A stretch of DNA of 64,000 bases from Candidimonas nitroreducens (GTDB lineage: Bacteria > Pseudomonadota > Gammaproteobacteria > Burkholderiales > Burkholderiaceae_B). The notes under the pieces were generated by a model. That model was not told where the DNA came from. It ran no database searches and was given only the letters and a program-made list of their open reading frames with translations. Below are positions 25,998 to 34,590 of this stretch, piece after piece. Numbering within the stretch: position 1 is the first letter of the stretch; every line of letters begins with the position of its first letter. The stretch spans positions 186,001 through 250,000 of the forward strand of contig NZ_NJIH01000010.1 of NCBI RefSeq assembly GCF_002209565.1, written 5' to 3'. The translations under genes were made by a program, and so were the position numbers.

Positions 25998-26786
25998 ATG
26001 GCGGGAAGCAGGCCCAGGCATTTTGTCCTGATCGCAGCCGTAGCCCTGATCGGACTCAACCTCAGACCCTTCATCACCGGGATCGGGCCGCTTGCAGGCA
26101 GCATTCATGAATTCACGGGATTAGGCCTGCAGGGCATGGCCCTGCTGACGCTGGTGCCCATGCTGCTCATGGGGGTGCTGGCATTTGTGGGGCCAGCCCT
26201 GGAAAGCGCGATCGGCGCGCGCCGGGCGGTCATCCTGGCCTTGCTCATTATTTGCGCCGGCAGCGCAGGCCTGCTGGCCATCCTGGCGATCAGCCAGGCA
26301 CTGGCCGCCCTCACCCTGCCCTTGCTCGCCAGTAAGCACACTGATCGGCGGCCCTGGCTCTGGTTCACGCTGGCCATGCAGGCACTTGGCTTTACCAGCC
26401 TCGCGTTTGCTCCCGGCCTGGCCCCCCATGTGCTGGCGGCCATACTCGGAATGGGGCTGGGCGGCTGTTTTGCGCTGTCGCTGATTGTGGCGCTGGATCA
26501 TCTGCCCGACCCCGCACAGGCGGGCGCCCTGACGGCCCTCATGCAAGGAGGTGGTTTCATCATTGCGGCGGTGCCTGCCTGGCTCGTGGCAGCACTACAC
26601 GACCTGACTGCCAGCTATAAGGCCGGATGGTTCTGGCATCTGGTCTGCGTCGGGCTAGTGGTGCTCCTGACCGTACGATTCACACCCAGCACCTACGCGT
26701 CGGCCATGCTGCCTTTGGACACGGGACATCCACGCGGCCATCACCTTTCAAACGACCGCTTGTCCAGCGCCCCTACCACATCCTGA
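25998..26786 (+). CDS. CynX/NimT-family MFS transporter with an internal deletion
   Basis: The start at 25998 (MAGSRPRHFVLIAAVALIG) and the LNLRPFITGIGPL motif identify the CynX/YeaN group (cyanate, 2-nitroimidazole and related exporters). The product is only 262 residues against about 400 in the family. The first four membrane segments run into AGSAGLLAILAISQALAALT, which in relatives belongs to the eighth or so, so about four central membrane segments are missing while the frame is kept. The C-terminal membrane segments, with GMGLGGCFALSLIVALDHLP, are intact. It is probably non-functional. Confidence 0.65.
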   Translation: MAGSRPRHFVLIAAVALIGLNLRPFITGIGPLAGSIHEFTGLGLQGMALLTLVPMLLMGVLAFVGPALESAIGARRAVILALLIICAGSAGLLAILAISQALAALTLPLLASKHTDRRPWLWFTLAMQALGFTSLAFAPGLAPHVLAAILGMGLGGCFALSLIVALDHLPDPAQAGALTALMQGGGFIIAAVPAWLVAALHDLTASYKAGWFWHLVCVGLVVLLTVRFTPSTYASAMLPLDTGHPRGHHLSNDRLSSAPTTS

Positions 26787-26977
26787 CGACCCTCAATAGA
26801 TACTTCATTTTCGAAAGACAGGCCGAGGACGCTTGCCTGACCTGCACTCGGTCGGAGCCCACATTCGACGAAAGATCGCCCGAACTCTCGTAACTCACGG
26901 CATCGGCCCGTAGAAGCATCGCAAATAAGAATGGTTAGTACGACGGCTCGCCGAAGTGTTATCGGCCATCCCATGCT

Positions 26978-28474
26978 CTACGCGTCGGCAAAACAAACAG
27001 CCAGAGCCTTGCGGTCGACCTTGCCCACGGAATTCTCTGGCAGCCGGTCGACATACGAATAGCCGGCCGGCTTGTGGATGCGGGAGAGCTCTGTCTCGAC
27101 CGCTGCGCCCAGCTCCGCGTCGCGCACCGGAGCGCCATTCCGGTCATCCGCACGCACGATAAAGGCCCAAGGCACCTCGCCGAACTCGGCATCGGGCCGG
27201 CCGACGACGCAGGCCGCATGCACCCCCGGCACCTTGCACAGTACACTTTCTATGAGCGTCGGCGACAGGTTCTCCCCGCCGCGGATGATCACCTCCTTGA
27301 TGCGCCCGGTAATGTAGAGATAGCCGTCACAGTCGAACCTTCCAAGATCGCCGCTATGCAAGACCCGATCCATGGGCCGCGGCGCTCCTTCCGAACCCTC
27401 GTCCAAATAGCCGAGCATGAGGGTCGAACCGGCAATGCAGATCTCTCCATCCCGATCGAGCTCATTGACCGGCTCGCCCCTGCCGTCGATCAGAAATACC
27501 TGCTGCCCAGCCAGCACCGTGCCCACCGACCCTAGCTTGCGATGCGCCGGCGGATTAATGGACGAGGTGCACGTGGCCTCCGACAGGCCATAGGACAGGA
27601 TTAGCGGCTTGCCGAATTTTCTTTCCACCCTTTGATGGAGTTCAGGCGTGATCGGGGCCGAACCGCAGCGCAACATCCGCAACGAGGAAAGAGAGTCCTC
27701 GGAGAAATCGACGGCCAGCATGCGCGCATACATCGTCGGCACGCCCGTGGTGATCGTGGGTCGATACTGCGTGAACAATCCAGGCATCAGTTCGGTCTTG
27801 AAGCGTCCGGCCAATGCCACGCTACATCCGGCCAACAGCGGCGCCAGAATCTGATTATTCACGCCGTTGGTGTGATATAGCGGCATGACGTGCAGCAGAC
27901 GGTCACTGGGCGACAGCCCCGTATGTGTCACCACGCCCTGGGCATTGGCCAGCAGGCCCCGGTGGCTTTGCAGGACGCCCTTTGGCTTGCCGCTGCTGCC
28001 AGAAGTGAAAAGCAGAAAGCCGGGCGCATCCGCTTCGAGGTCTAGCGCCCAATAGGGCTCTGCCTTCGGGAGACTTTCACGACGCAGTATCTCTATGCCG
28101 GGCAAGCCATTCAGCAATAGATCATCGGCGTGCACAGCATCGACAATCACCCTGCGCATGCCCGTCATGGCAAAACGACGCTTCGTCTCTTCGCTGCCCA
28201 GTCTGGGTTCGAGCACGCAAGGACAGGCCCCCGCGGCCAATACAGCCAGCAAGGCGACGACCAGATCTACCGAGCGCTCCATGGCGATGGCAACGCGTTC
28301 CGCCCTCTGAATACCCATGGCATGCAACTGGCCGGAGAAGCAGCCAACCTCGTCGAAAAGCCCGGCATAGCTGAGCTGCCTGTCATCCCCGAGCAGCGCG
28401 ATAGCACTGGTGCGCGCCGGCTCTTGCCAAGCGCGAAAGAACGCCGGGATCAGCGTCTGAGTCGACTCGCTCAT
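26978..28474 (-). CDS. Class I adenylate-forming acyl-CoA synthetase
   Basis: This 498-residue enzyme activates a carboxylic acid via an acyl-adenylate to its CoA thioester. Motifs are the P-loop-like LLFTSGSSGKPKGV, the YGLSE adenine-binding motif, the HSGDLGRFD hinge region and the catalytic lysine in ENSVGKVDRKAL. It is the last gene of a five-gene minus-strand operon with CoA-transferase and hydratase genes (gap of 11 bp to the previous gene). The substrate is unknown. The 190 bp after its stop contain no gene. Confidence 0.9.
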   Translation of the reverse strand: MSESTQTLIPAFFRAWQEPARTSAIALLGDDRQLSYAGLFDEVGCFSGQLHAMGIQRAERVAIAMERSVDLVVALLAVLAAGACPCVLEPRLGSEETKRRFAMTGMRRVIVDAVHADDLLLNGLPGIEILRRESLPKAEPYWALDLEADAPGFLLFTSGSSGKPKGVLQSHRGLLANAQGVVTHTGLSPSDRLLHVMPLYHTNGVNNQILAPLLAGCSVALAGRFKTELMPGLFTQYRPTITTGVPTMYARMLAVDFSEDSLSSLRMLRCGSAPITPELHQRVERKFGKPLILSYGLSEATCTSSINPPAHRKLGSVGTVLAGQQVFLIDGRGEPVNELDRDGEICIAGSTLMLGYLDEGSEGAPRPMDRVLHSGDLGRFDCDGYLYITGRIKEVIIRGGENLSPTLIESVLCKVPGVHAACVVGRPDAEFGEVPWAFIVRADDRNGAPVRDAELGAAVETELSRIHKPAGYSYVDRLPENSVGKVDRKALAVCFADA

Positions 28475-28485
28475 GGGCTATATCC

Positions 28486-29220
28486 TCATCGCAAGGCGAC
28501 TTTGGCGTCACGCTCGAATTGGCCGTCCGCATCCAGTTCGGCCAGTGCGTGCACTTCGCGCTCGGTAGGCAGCGGCGTGGGGCCGGCTCCCTGGCTGTCG
28601 AACTTGAACCCCGTGCGCTGCCGCACCTCATCCAGCGACGACTCAGGGTGCCACGACTGCAGCGCCAGGCGGCCGTCGCGCTTGACGAATACCGCGATGG
28701 GCGTGACGACACCGTGGAAACCGCCGGCCGACGTGCGGAAGTGGAGTTGCTCCACGAACGTGCGGGTTGAATGCTCGGTTCGCCATGTGCATGCGCGTCT
28801 AGCTGTCGGCAGCATCACGGCGCCGCCGCCCCCGCCCGGCAGACGCACCTTGGGCCGATGCCAGTCGCCTATCACCGAATTGTTCGCATTTCCTTCTCCA
28901 TCGATCTGCGCCGCACCGAGAAAGGTCAGATCCATGCGGCCACGCGTGCACAGGTCGTAGAAGTCTTCATTGGCAAAAATGGAGGCCGAGTGCTCGGCCA
29001 GCACCGGATCGGAACTAGACAGCGGAACCTGCGACGGACGCGGATCCACGCCGCCGGCGACATTGATGTATATGAAGTCTTCGTCGTACGCCTTTTTCGC
29101 CAACAGACAGGCCAGCATCGGCAGCGTCGAATTCACGCCGCTGAAGGTGATTTCGTTGGGTCGAATGAATCTTGCGAGATTGACGACAATATATGAAAAG
29201 CCCGACCAACTGGTATTCAT
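28486..29220 (-). CDS. CoA-transferase subunit B (GctB-like)
   Basis: The 244-residue protein belongs to the beta subunit group of family I CoA-transferases (glutaconate and 3-oxoacid types). FTFSGVNSTLPM-like N-terminal sequence (ITFSGVNSTLPMLAC), RMDLTFLGAAQIDGEGNAN and RLPGGGGGAVML are recognisable. It overlaps the alpha subunit gene by four bases, consistent with a heteromeric enzyme moving CoA between acids. Confidence 0.88.
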   Translation of the reverse strand: MNTSWSGFSYIVVNLARFIRPNEITFSGVNSTLPMLACLLAKKAYDEDFIYINVAGGVDPRPSQVPLSSSDPVLAEHSASIFANEDFYDLCTRGRMDLTFLGAAQIDGEGNANNSVIGDWHRPKVRLPGGGGGAVMLPTARRACTWRTEHSTRTFVEQLHFRTSAGGFHGVVTPIAVFVKRDGRLALQSWHPESSLDEVRQRTGFKFDSQGAGPTPLPTEREVHALAELDADGQFERDAKVALR

Positions 29221-30047
29221 TTGCTTCCTCCTGCTTCGGGCCCCACGGCGAGATGCGCTGCGAGAGACTCGTCTCCGGGCTGCAGATACGCCTCGACGGC
29301 GGGGTAATCGATCTCGTAGTCGGGCCAGCAGGATCCAGGCCAGGCTCCGCCCTGCACAACGGCGTATGCCTCGACCATAAAATACGGAACCAACGTGGCT
29401 TCGGGCTCAGCGGCGAACACGCTGCTGTCGACCTCTTTTTCGGCCACAACCAACACGCTTTTCGCCGCGCGGCTCATGATGCGATCCCAGTGCGCAGTAC
29501 CCGCGACCCGGACATTGCCCCACTCGTCCACTTCGGATGCATGAATCACGGCGTAATCCGGCTGTATGCTCGGGATGACCCAGACCGAATCACCCTTCCC
29601 ATACGGATCGTCGAGGCACTTCCATCCGTTCAAGGCGGGAATCTCACTGCCGTGCAAGCCGCCGCAGGGCTGGAACGGGACGCCGAAGGCTGCCGCCCGC
29701 AATCCCGCCGTCAGGCTGGCACAGGCGTGCTCTTCGAGCTCGACTTGCCCGCTCTCGATGGCCCGGCGGTAATACGGCGCCAGCCCGAAATTGCCCTCCA
29801 TGGCGACGATGCCCGCCCGCAGCTTGCCGGCCACGCCGGCACGGCAAAGAATATCGATGTCGTAGCCAGGCGATTGCTTGATGATTTCGAGGCCTCGCTT
29901 CTTTTGCCGGATCAATTCCCGGACAAAAGAAAACGGGCCACGATGCAGAAAACTTCCACCAAGCGCCAGCGAGGTACCGTCGGACACCATCGCCGCCAGC
30001 TCCTGCACGGATACACGCTTGTGCTTGCCTGAAAATCCAGAAGACAT
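29217..30047 (-). CDS. CoA-transferase subunit A (GctA-like)
   Basis: The 276-residue alpha subunit carries MVSDGTSLALGGSFLHRGP and RELIRQKKRGLEII at the N-terminus and DYAVIHASEVDEWGNVRV later, all typical of glutaconate CoA-transferase subunit A. RBS AGGAGAAAG precedes the ATG. It is encoded 10 bp after the enoyl-CoA hydratase and directly before subunit B. It would allow CoA to be passed to the substrate without ATP, alongside the ligase in the same operon. Confidence 0.88.
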   Translation of the reverse strand: MSSGFSGKHKRVSVQELAAMVSDGTSLALGGSFLHRGPFSFVRELIRQKKRGLEIIKQSPGYDIDILCRAGVAGKLRAGIVAMEGNFGLAPYYRRAIESGQVELEEHACASLTAGLRAAAFGVPFQPCGGLHGSEIPALNGWKCLDDPYGKGDSVWVIPSIQPDYAVIHASEVDEWGNVRVAGTAHWDRIMSRAAKSVLVVAEKEVDSSVFAAEPEATLVPYFMVEAYAVVQGGAWPGSCWPDYEIDYPAVEAYLQPGDESLAAHLAVGPEAGGSK

Positions 30048-30057
30048 ATCTTTCTCC

Positions 30058-30792
30058 TCAAGAGGCTGAACGCTGATTGTCGAGGTACCGTCTCAAGCGC
30101 TCTTTCAATCCCGGCCGCGCCGCCGATCTCACCAAAGCCGCAAGGTCGCGGTCGCCATCCGATTGCCCGAGTACACGATACAGAGCGGCCCGAGTAATGT
30201 TATCGAGCGCCTGCGCCGAAGCACTCAGGGTCGATACAATCTCACCCCATTGTTCCACCGGAACAATATCGGTAATGAACTGCATGTTGAGTGCCTGTTG
30301 AGTGCCGAAGCTACTGGTGCGCTCGAGTATTTCACGAGCCCCGGCTGCGCCAACTATGTTGCCAAACCTGCGTGTTCCAAGCACAAGCCCGAACTTCAGG
30401 CCCGGCATCCTGAATACCGCATCGCCGGTCGCCACGCGGTGGCGGCAACTGGCGAACAGATCTACGCCGGCGCCAAATACTTTTCCATGGGCGAGCGCCA
30501 ATGTCTGCGCCGGCGAATCGGCCACGGCCTGCAGCAGCATTTCAATGCGGGTAAAGCGCAACACCAGATCGCCTTCGCTCTGAGCACCCAATTCGGAGAG
30601 ATCGAAACCAGCGCTGAAGCTTTTCCCTTCCCCACGAAACACCAGCAACTTCGCCCCGTGCTCGTGCGCCTCACCCACCGCCTGCAGCAGCGCATCAACC
30701 AGCGAGGCATTCAGGGCATTAAGCTTGGCCGGACGATTCAGCGTGAATGTCCAAACCCCCTCTTGGGATTGCACTTCCAGTTCCTGACTCAT
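30058..30792 (-). CDS. Enoyl-CoA hydratase/isomerase family protein
   Basis: The 244-residue crotonase-fold protein has LNRPAKLNALNASLVDAL, FRGEGKSFSAGFDLSELG (oxyanion-hole segment) and HGKVFGAGVDLFASC (second oxyanion segment). The usual catalytic Glu around FRMPGLKFGLVLG is replaced by Leu or Gly, so hydratase activity is uncertain and isomerase, decarboxylase or hydrolase activity is possible. It overlaps the CaiB-like gene by four bases. Confidence 0.88.
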   Translation of the reverse strand: MSQELEVQSQEGVWTFTLNRPAKLNALNASLVDALLQAVGEAHEHGAKLLVFRGEGKSFSAGFDLSELGAQSEGDLVLRFTRIEMLLQAVADSPAQTLALAHGKVFGAGVDLFASCRHRVATGDAVFRMPGLKFGLVLGTRRFGNIVGAAGAREILERTSSFGTQQALNMQFITDIVPVEQWGEIVSTLSASAQALDNITRAALYRVLGQSDGDRDLAALVRSAARPGLKERLRRYLDNQRSAS

Positions 30793-31961
30793 GCCGACGC
30801 CCTTCGCACCGCGGCCCGCAAAGGCTCCAGAACCTGCGCATTGTGTTCCCCAAGGGCCGGCGGACGATGGCGCACCGGCAAAGTCTGGGACGAAAACCTG
30901 ATCGGTGGCCCAAAAGTTTTAGTCTGAACACCATTGGGCAGCTCTAACGGCTGAACCCATCCCATATATGCCACTTGTGGATCCTGCAGCACTTGCGAAT
31001 AAGAATTGATCGGCGCGCACGGAACCCCGGCCTGGCTGAAGCGATGCAACCAGGCCGCAATGTCGGCGCGCCGGAACTCTTCTTCCAGGATTCCAAGTAA
31101 AGCGTCCTGGTTGGCCGCCCGGCTGGAAGGGGAAACAAACCGCTCATCCTCCAATAAATCGGGGCGGCCAACCACGTCGCAGACGGAGCGCCATAGCGCG
31201 TTGTTGCCCGCGGCCATGCCGAAATAGCCATTCTTACAGCGAAATACCTGATATGGAGCATTGCGCGGATGCGCCGAACCCAACGGCCTGGGATCCTTTC
31301 CGCTGCCGAAATACTCCGAACTCTGCAGTGCCGCAATACCCAGGGTCGCACCGAGCATCGATACATCGATGTGCATCCCTTGTCCGCTCGACGCGACCGC
31401 CCTGAGCGCCGCTGCGATCGAGAACGCCCCATACAAGCCTGCGGCAAAGTCCGATACCGGAACACCGCACTTGACTGGAGCCCCACCAGGCTCCCCGGTA
31501 ACACTCATGAGGCCGCTCATCGCCTGAATGGTGAGGTCGAAGCCTCCCTCATTCTTGCGCGGCCCGGCCTGGCCGTATGCTGAGATTGAGCAATAGAGCA
31601 GCCTGGAATTAACTTTCGACATGGCGTCATAGCCAGCGCCCAGACGCTCCATGACCCCTGGCCGGTTGTTCTCGATGAGCACATCTGCATCTCTGACCAG
31701 CTCGATCAAAAGCGCTAAATCGGCGGAGGCTTTCAGGTTCAGCGTCACCGAGCGCTTGCCGCGGTTAAGGGATGCGAAATTTTCGCTATATCCCTGCGTG
31801 ATGGGCGGCCAGCTACGTAACGTGTCCCCGCCATCGGGGTTTTCTACCTTGATCACATCTGCGCCCATGTCGGCAAGCAGCATCCCACTGAACGGGCCTG
31901 CGGCGACATTGCAGACTTCAATGACTCTGACTCCCGTCAGCGGCAATTGCTGTGACATCAC
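30789..31961 (-). CDS. Type III CoA-transferase (CaiB/BaiF family)
   Basis: First gene of the CoA operon, 390 residues. Family features are GVRVIEVCNVAAGPFSGMLL, DMGADVIKVENPDGGD, SLNRGKRSVTLNLK and the catalytic Asp in EGGFDLTIQAMSGL. Such enzymes move CoA from one acyl thioester to another acid. The 42-bp element at 32073-32114 lies about 110 bp upstream, so this gene is probably the promoter-proximal target of an IclR regulator (inference). Confidence 0.92.
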   Translation of the reverse strand: MMSQQLPLTGVRVIEVCNVAAGPFSGMLLADMGADVIKVENPDGGDTLRSWPPITQGYSENFASLNRGKRSVTLNLKASADLALLIELVRDADVLIENNRPGVMERLGAGYDAMSKVNSRLLYCSISAYGQAGPRKNEGGFDLTIQAMSGLMSVTGEPGGAPVKCGVPVSDFAAGLYGAFSIAAALRAVASSGQGMHIDVSMLGATLGIAALQSSEYFGSGKDPRPLGSAHPRNAPYQVFRCKNGYFGMAAGNNALWRSVCDVVGRPDLLEDERFVSPSSRAANQDALLGILEEEFRRADIAAWLHRFSQAGVPCAPINSYSQVLQDPQVAYMGWVQPLELPNGVQTKTFGPPIRFSSQTLPVRHRPPALGEHNAQVLEPLRAAVRRASA

Positions 31962-32072
31962 TGTTTCTTCCTATTTCGAAATAATTGCATCGCTTCGACT
32001 TCACGCGATCAATAACTGCAAGTCCTGTATGCGGATCAGCATCCAGCACAATCTAAAGCATGGCTATCGCGC

Positions 32073-32114
32073 AGGTCAAAATTAATTTGAACCATGTGTC
32101 AATATTTAGGAACT
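32073..32114. promoter_or_regulatory. 42-bp conserved element upstream of the CoA operon (copy 1)
   Basis: About 35 of 42 positions match the element at 38884-38925 in the same orientation, including AGGTCAAAA, TTGAAC and the exact core AATATTTAGGAA. The two copies lie upstream of two separate minus-strand operons. TTGAAC half-sites also occur near both IclR genes, suggesting an IclR operator or a shared promoter. No experiment is implied. Confidence 0.55.
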
Positions 32115-32437
32115 ATGAAACACACACGCGACATGAGCCAGAAGCATCGATCAGGTAAAGTTCCCTCGTAGACGCAGTCACGGTCTCATCGCCGGCGTAA
32201 GCCCGCATCGCGCAACCCGTTGGAATGCAATAGGCAGGAGCGCGACCGCCTATTCGCGTACAGGTTCGAATGGCATGGGAACTATCGAGCTTATTCAGGT
32301 ATAGGACTTCGCAGTTGCCAAGCCAGGGGCACACCTTCGTGAGCCAGTAGCTCGAGTATGGCGAAGCCCTTGAGCAGGCAGCCCCGAAACTCGTTACTGC
32401 TACCCGCGGCCGTCAATGCATTTCCAATACACGGCAT
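32113..32437 (-). pseudogene. IclR-family regulator remnant with large internal deletion
   Basis: The reading from 32437 (MPCIGNALTAAGSSNEFRG, LLKGFAILELLAHEG) matches the start of the intact IclR at 39969-40784. At about 32340 it jumps, in another frame, to NCEVLYLNKLDSSHAIR and RIGGRAPAYCIPTG, which match its effector domain. About 80 codons, including the DNA-binding helix, are gone, and the 3' third is also missing. It lies where the regulator of the CoA operon would be expected. Confidence 0.8.
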
Positions 32438-32511
32438 GGGTCTCTACTTTTTTATTGTAGGCGGAGCCCATGAATTCATATATTTAGAATGAGGCCACAT
32501 CACAAACGCTA

Positions 32512-34113
32512 TTACTTATATTTCGCGTCAAGTAAAATCCAGTCAGCCGCTCTTTCAGCAATCATTGCCGTCGGCGCATTAGTATTACCACTTATAAGAG
32601 TCGGCATAATAGAGCAATCGACTACCCGCAAATTTGCTATACCATGTACCTTGAGATGTGTATCGACCACCGCATTTTTTCCCTCTCCCATTTTGCACGT
32701 GCCCGTAGGATGGAATATAGTGCTTCCCGCGCCGCGCGCGTAGTCTAGAAGTTCGGCATCCGTCGTTATTGACCCACCAGGTTTGAACTCAGCCTCGACA
32801 TAATCTTTTAGAGCACGCGTCTGACCCAGCCTGCGTGCGAATCGCAACGCGAGTATTGCGCACTGTTGGTCGCATTCGTCAGTGAGATAATTCGGCTTGA
32901 TCTTTGGCTGTTGATGGGGGTCGGCACTTTGTATTTCGAGATATCCACGTGATTTCGGCCTTAGCTGACATACTGAAAAAGTAGCGCCAGGCCACCCATA
33001 TGGCTTATATCGAATTGATTGCGCCACAATCTTCGAGAAATGGAACTGAATGTCTGGTCGGTTACCAGACGGCAAGACACGCGTGAATAGGCCGGCCGTC
33101 GAAACCGGTGTTGCCAGTGGCCCGCTTTTATTTATCAGATATTGCAATCCGATTTTTGATTTACGCCAAAGGCTATTCAGATCATCATTAAGCGTGATTC
33201 GCTTCGTCAATTTGTACGATACTGGAACCTGCAAATGATCTTGTAGATTGCGGCCAACACCTGGCAAGTCAGCAATCACCGGGATTCCATGCTGTTGAAG
33301 CAATTCCGTCGGCCCGATCCCTGATAGCTGTAACAATTGCGGGCTTTGTAGAGAGCCTGCCGCCAGGATGATTTCTTTCGTGGCCTCTGCCTCCACCGTG
33401 GCACCGTTGTGAGTGAAATAAACAGCGCTTGCCTTCCGATTTCCTGTGATGCGGAGCCGCGTTGCAAACGCTCCAGTCAAAACCGTTAAGTTCGGCCTTT
33501 TGCGTGCGGGCCGCAAATACGCAACCGCAGCGCTGCACCGTTTCGCATGCTTGATAAAGAATTGATAATAGCCACTGCCAACTTGTTCCGCACCATTAAA
33601 ATCAGCATTCCTCTGAACCCCCAACTCTTCGGCACCGCGGAATATGGCCTCCATCAATTCGCCCTTCTTTGGCATATCGGAAGCCCAAAGCGGCCCGCTA
33701 CCGCTGTGGTATGCCGAATCCCCCCGTGTATTGTGTTCCAATTTTTTGAAGTACGGTAGAACCTCTTGCCATGACCAACCCTCTGCACCCGCATCGGCCC
33801 AGCCATCATAGTCAGCCTGTTGTCCTCGGATAACCACCATGCCATTGATAGAGCTTGAGCCGCCTATACATACGCCACGAGGCCAAATCATTGCTCGGCC
33901 GTTCAAGCTAGCCTCTGGCTCAGTTTGAAATTGCCTTGCGACGGCAGGGTCATAAACCGTTTTGCCATATCCTATTGGTATATGGATCCATGGGTTACGA
34001 TCCTCCGGCCCGGCTTCAAGCAATAGAACGGTATGAGAGCCTGACGTTGTGAGCCGATTCGCCAAGACACATCCGGCAGTGCCGGCACCAACAATAATGT
34101 AATCGTACTTCAT
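32512..34113 (-). CDS. GMC-family FAD-dependent alcohol (choline-dehydrogenase-like) oxidoreductase
   Basis: The 533-residue protein opens with the FAD Rossmann motif VGAGTAGCVLANRL and has the GMC signatures PRGVCIGGSSSINGMVVIRG and GSLQSPQLLQLSGIGP. Active-site His and Asn are likely in IFHPTGTCKMG and SGNTNAPTAMIAE. The family oxidises primary alcohols to aldehydes. Its base composition is visibly more AT-rich than that of its neighbours, suggesting separate acquisition. It is about 40% like the second GMC enzyme at 37 kb by eye in conserved blocks. Confidence 0.9.
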   Translation of the reverse strand: MKYDYIIVGAGTAGCVLANRLTTSGSHTVLLLEAGPEDRNPWIHIPIGYGKTVYDPAVARQFQTEPEASLNGRAMIWPRGVCIGGSSSINGMVVIRGQQADYDGWADAGAEGWSWQEVLPYFKKLEHNTRGDSAYHSGSGPLWASDMPKKGELMEAIFRGAEELGVQRNADFNGAEQVGSGYYQFFIKHAKRCSAAVAYLRPARKRPNLTVLTGAFATRLRITGNRKASAVYFTHNGATVEAEATKEIILAAGSLQSPQLLQLSGIGPTELLQQHGIPVIADLPGVGRNLQDHLQVPVSYKLTKRITLNDDLNSLWRKSKIGLQYLINKSGPLATPVSTAGLFTRVLPSGNRPDIQFHFSKIVAQSIRYKPYGWPGATFSVCQLRPKSRGYLEIQSADPHQQPKIKPNYLTDECDQQCAILALRFARRLGQTRALKDYVEAEFKPGGSITTDAELLDYARGAGSTIFHPTGTCKMGEGKNAVVDTHLKVHGIANLRVVDCSIMPTLISGNTNAPTAMIAERAADWILLDAKYK

Positions 34114-34590
34114 ATTGCACCAACCCTTGCCAAGGAACGGAAACCTATACTACGGGAACGCTATAAAATAGAAACGAATAGGCAATCGCTATAATCCAGC
34201 ACTTTATCTATCTATATACTTGAATACAAAATACCTATTGCAGGCGAGCGGTATTTGCCAAACAAGATGCTCACTTTTTCATGCGACCAATTTAAATTTT
34301 GAGATGAGCCGCCACGTTCATCCGGAGGATTGAGGCACACTTCGCCGCCATGAAGGTCGCTCAAGAAATCGCAGAGAAAGCCACCGAGATGATTATCGCC
34401 AACGCATCCACAGAGCGACTGTGGTGCGTCGGCTTTAAGTCAGATTACAACTACTCTTGATAGCCAGGATACTCACGATCCAAGACTTGGTTTCGTCGCG
34501 GCAAACAGCAATAATTTTCCCGACAGCTTTGCCGCACGGCCGTCCGCAGCATCACAGGCTGCCACCCGCGAGCATGCGCAGGCCATAGGC
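34114..34590. other. Intergenic region between the GMC and sulfatase genes
   Basis: No gene is supported. A short open stretch near 34,350-34,460 (MKVAQEIAEKATEMIIANAS) looks like a scrap of a coding region without ribosome site. The part next to 34113 is AT-rich and should include the promoter of the GMC gene. Confidence 0.4.
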
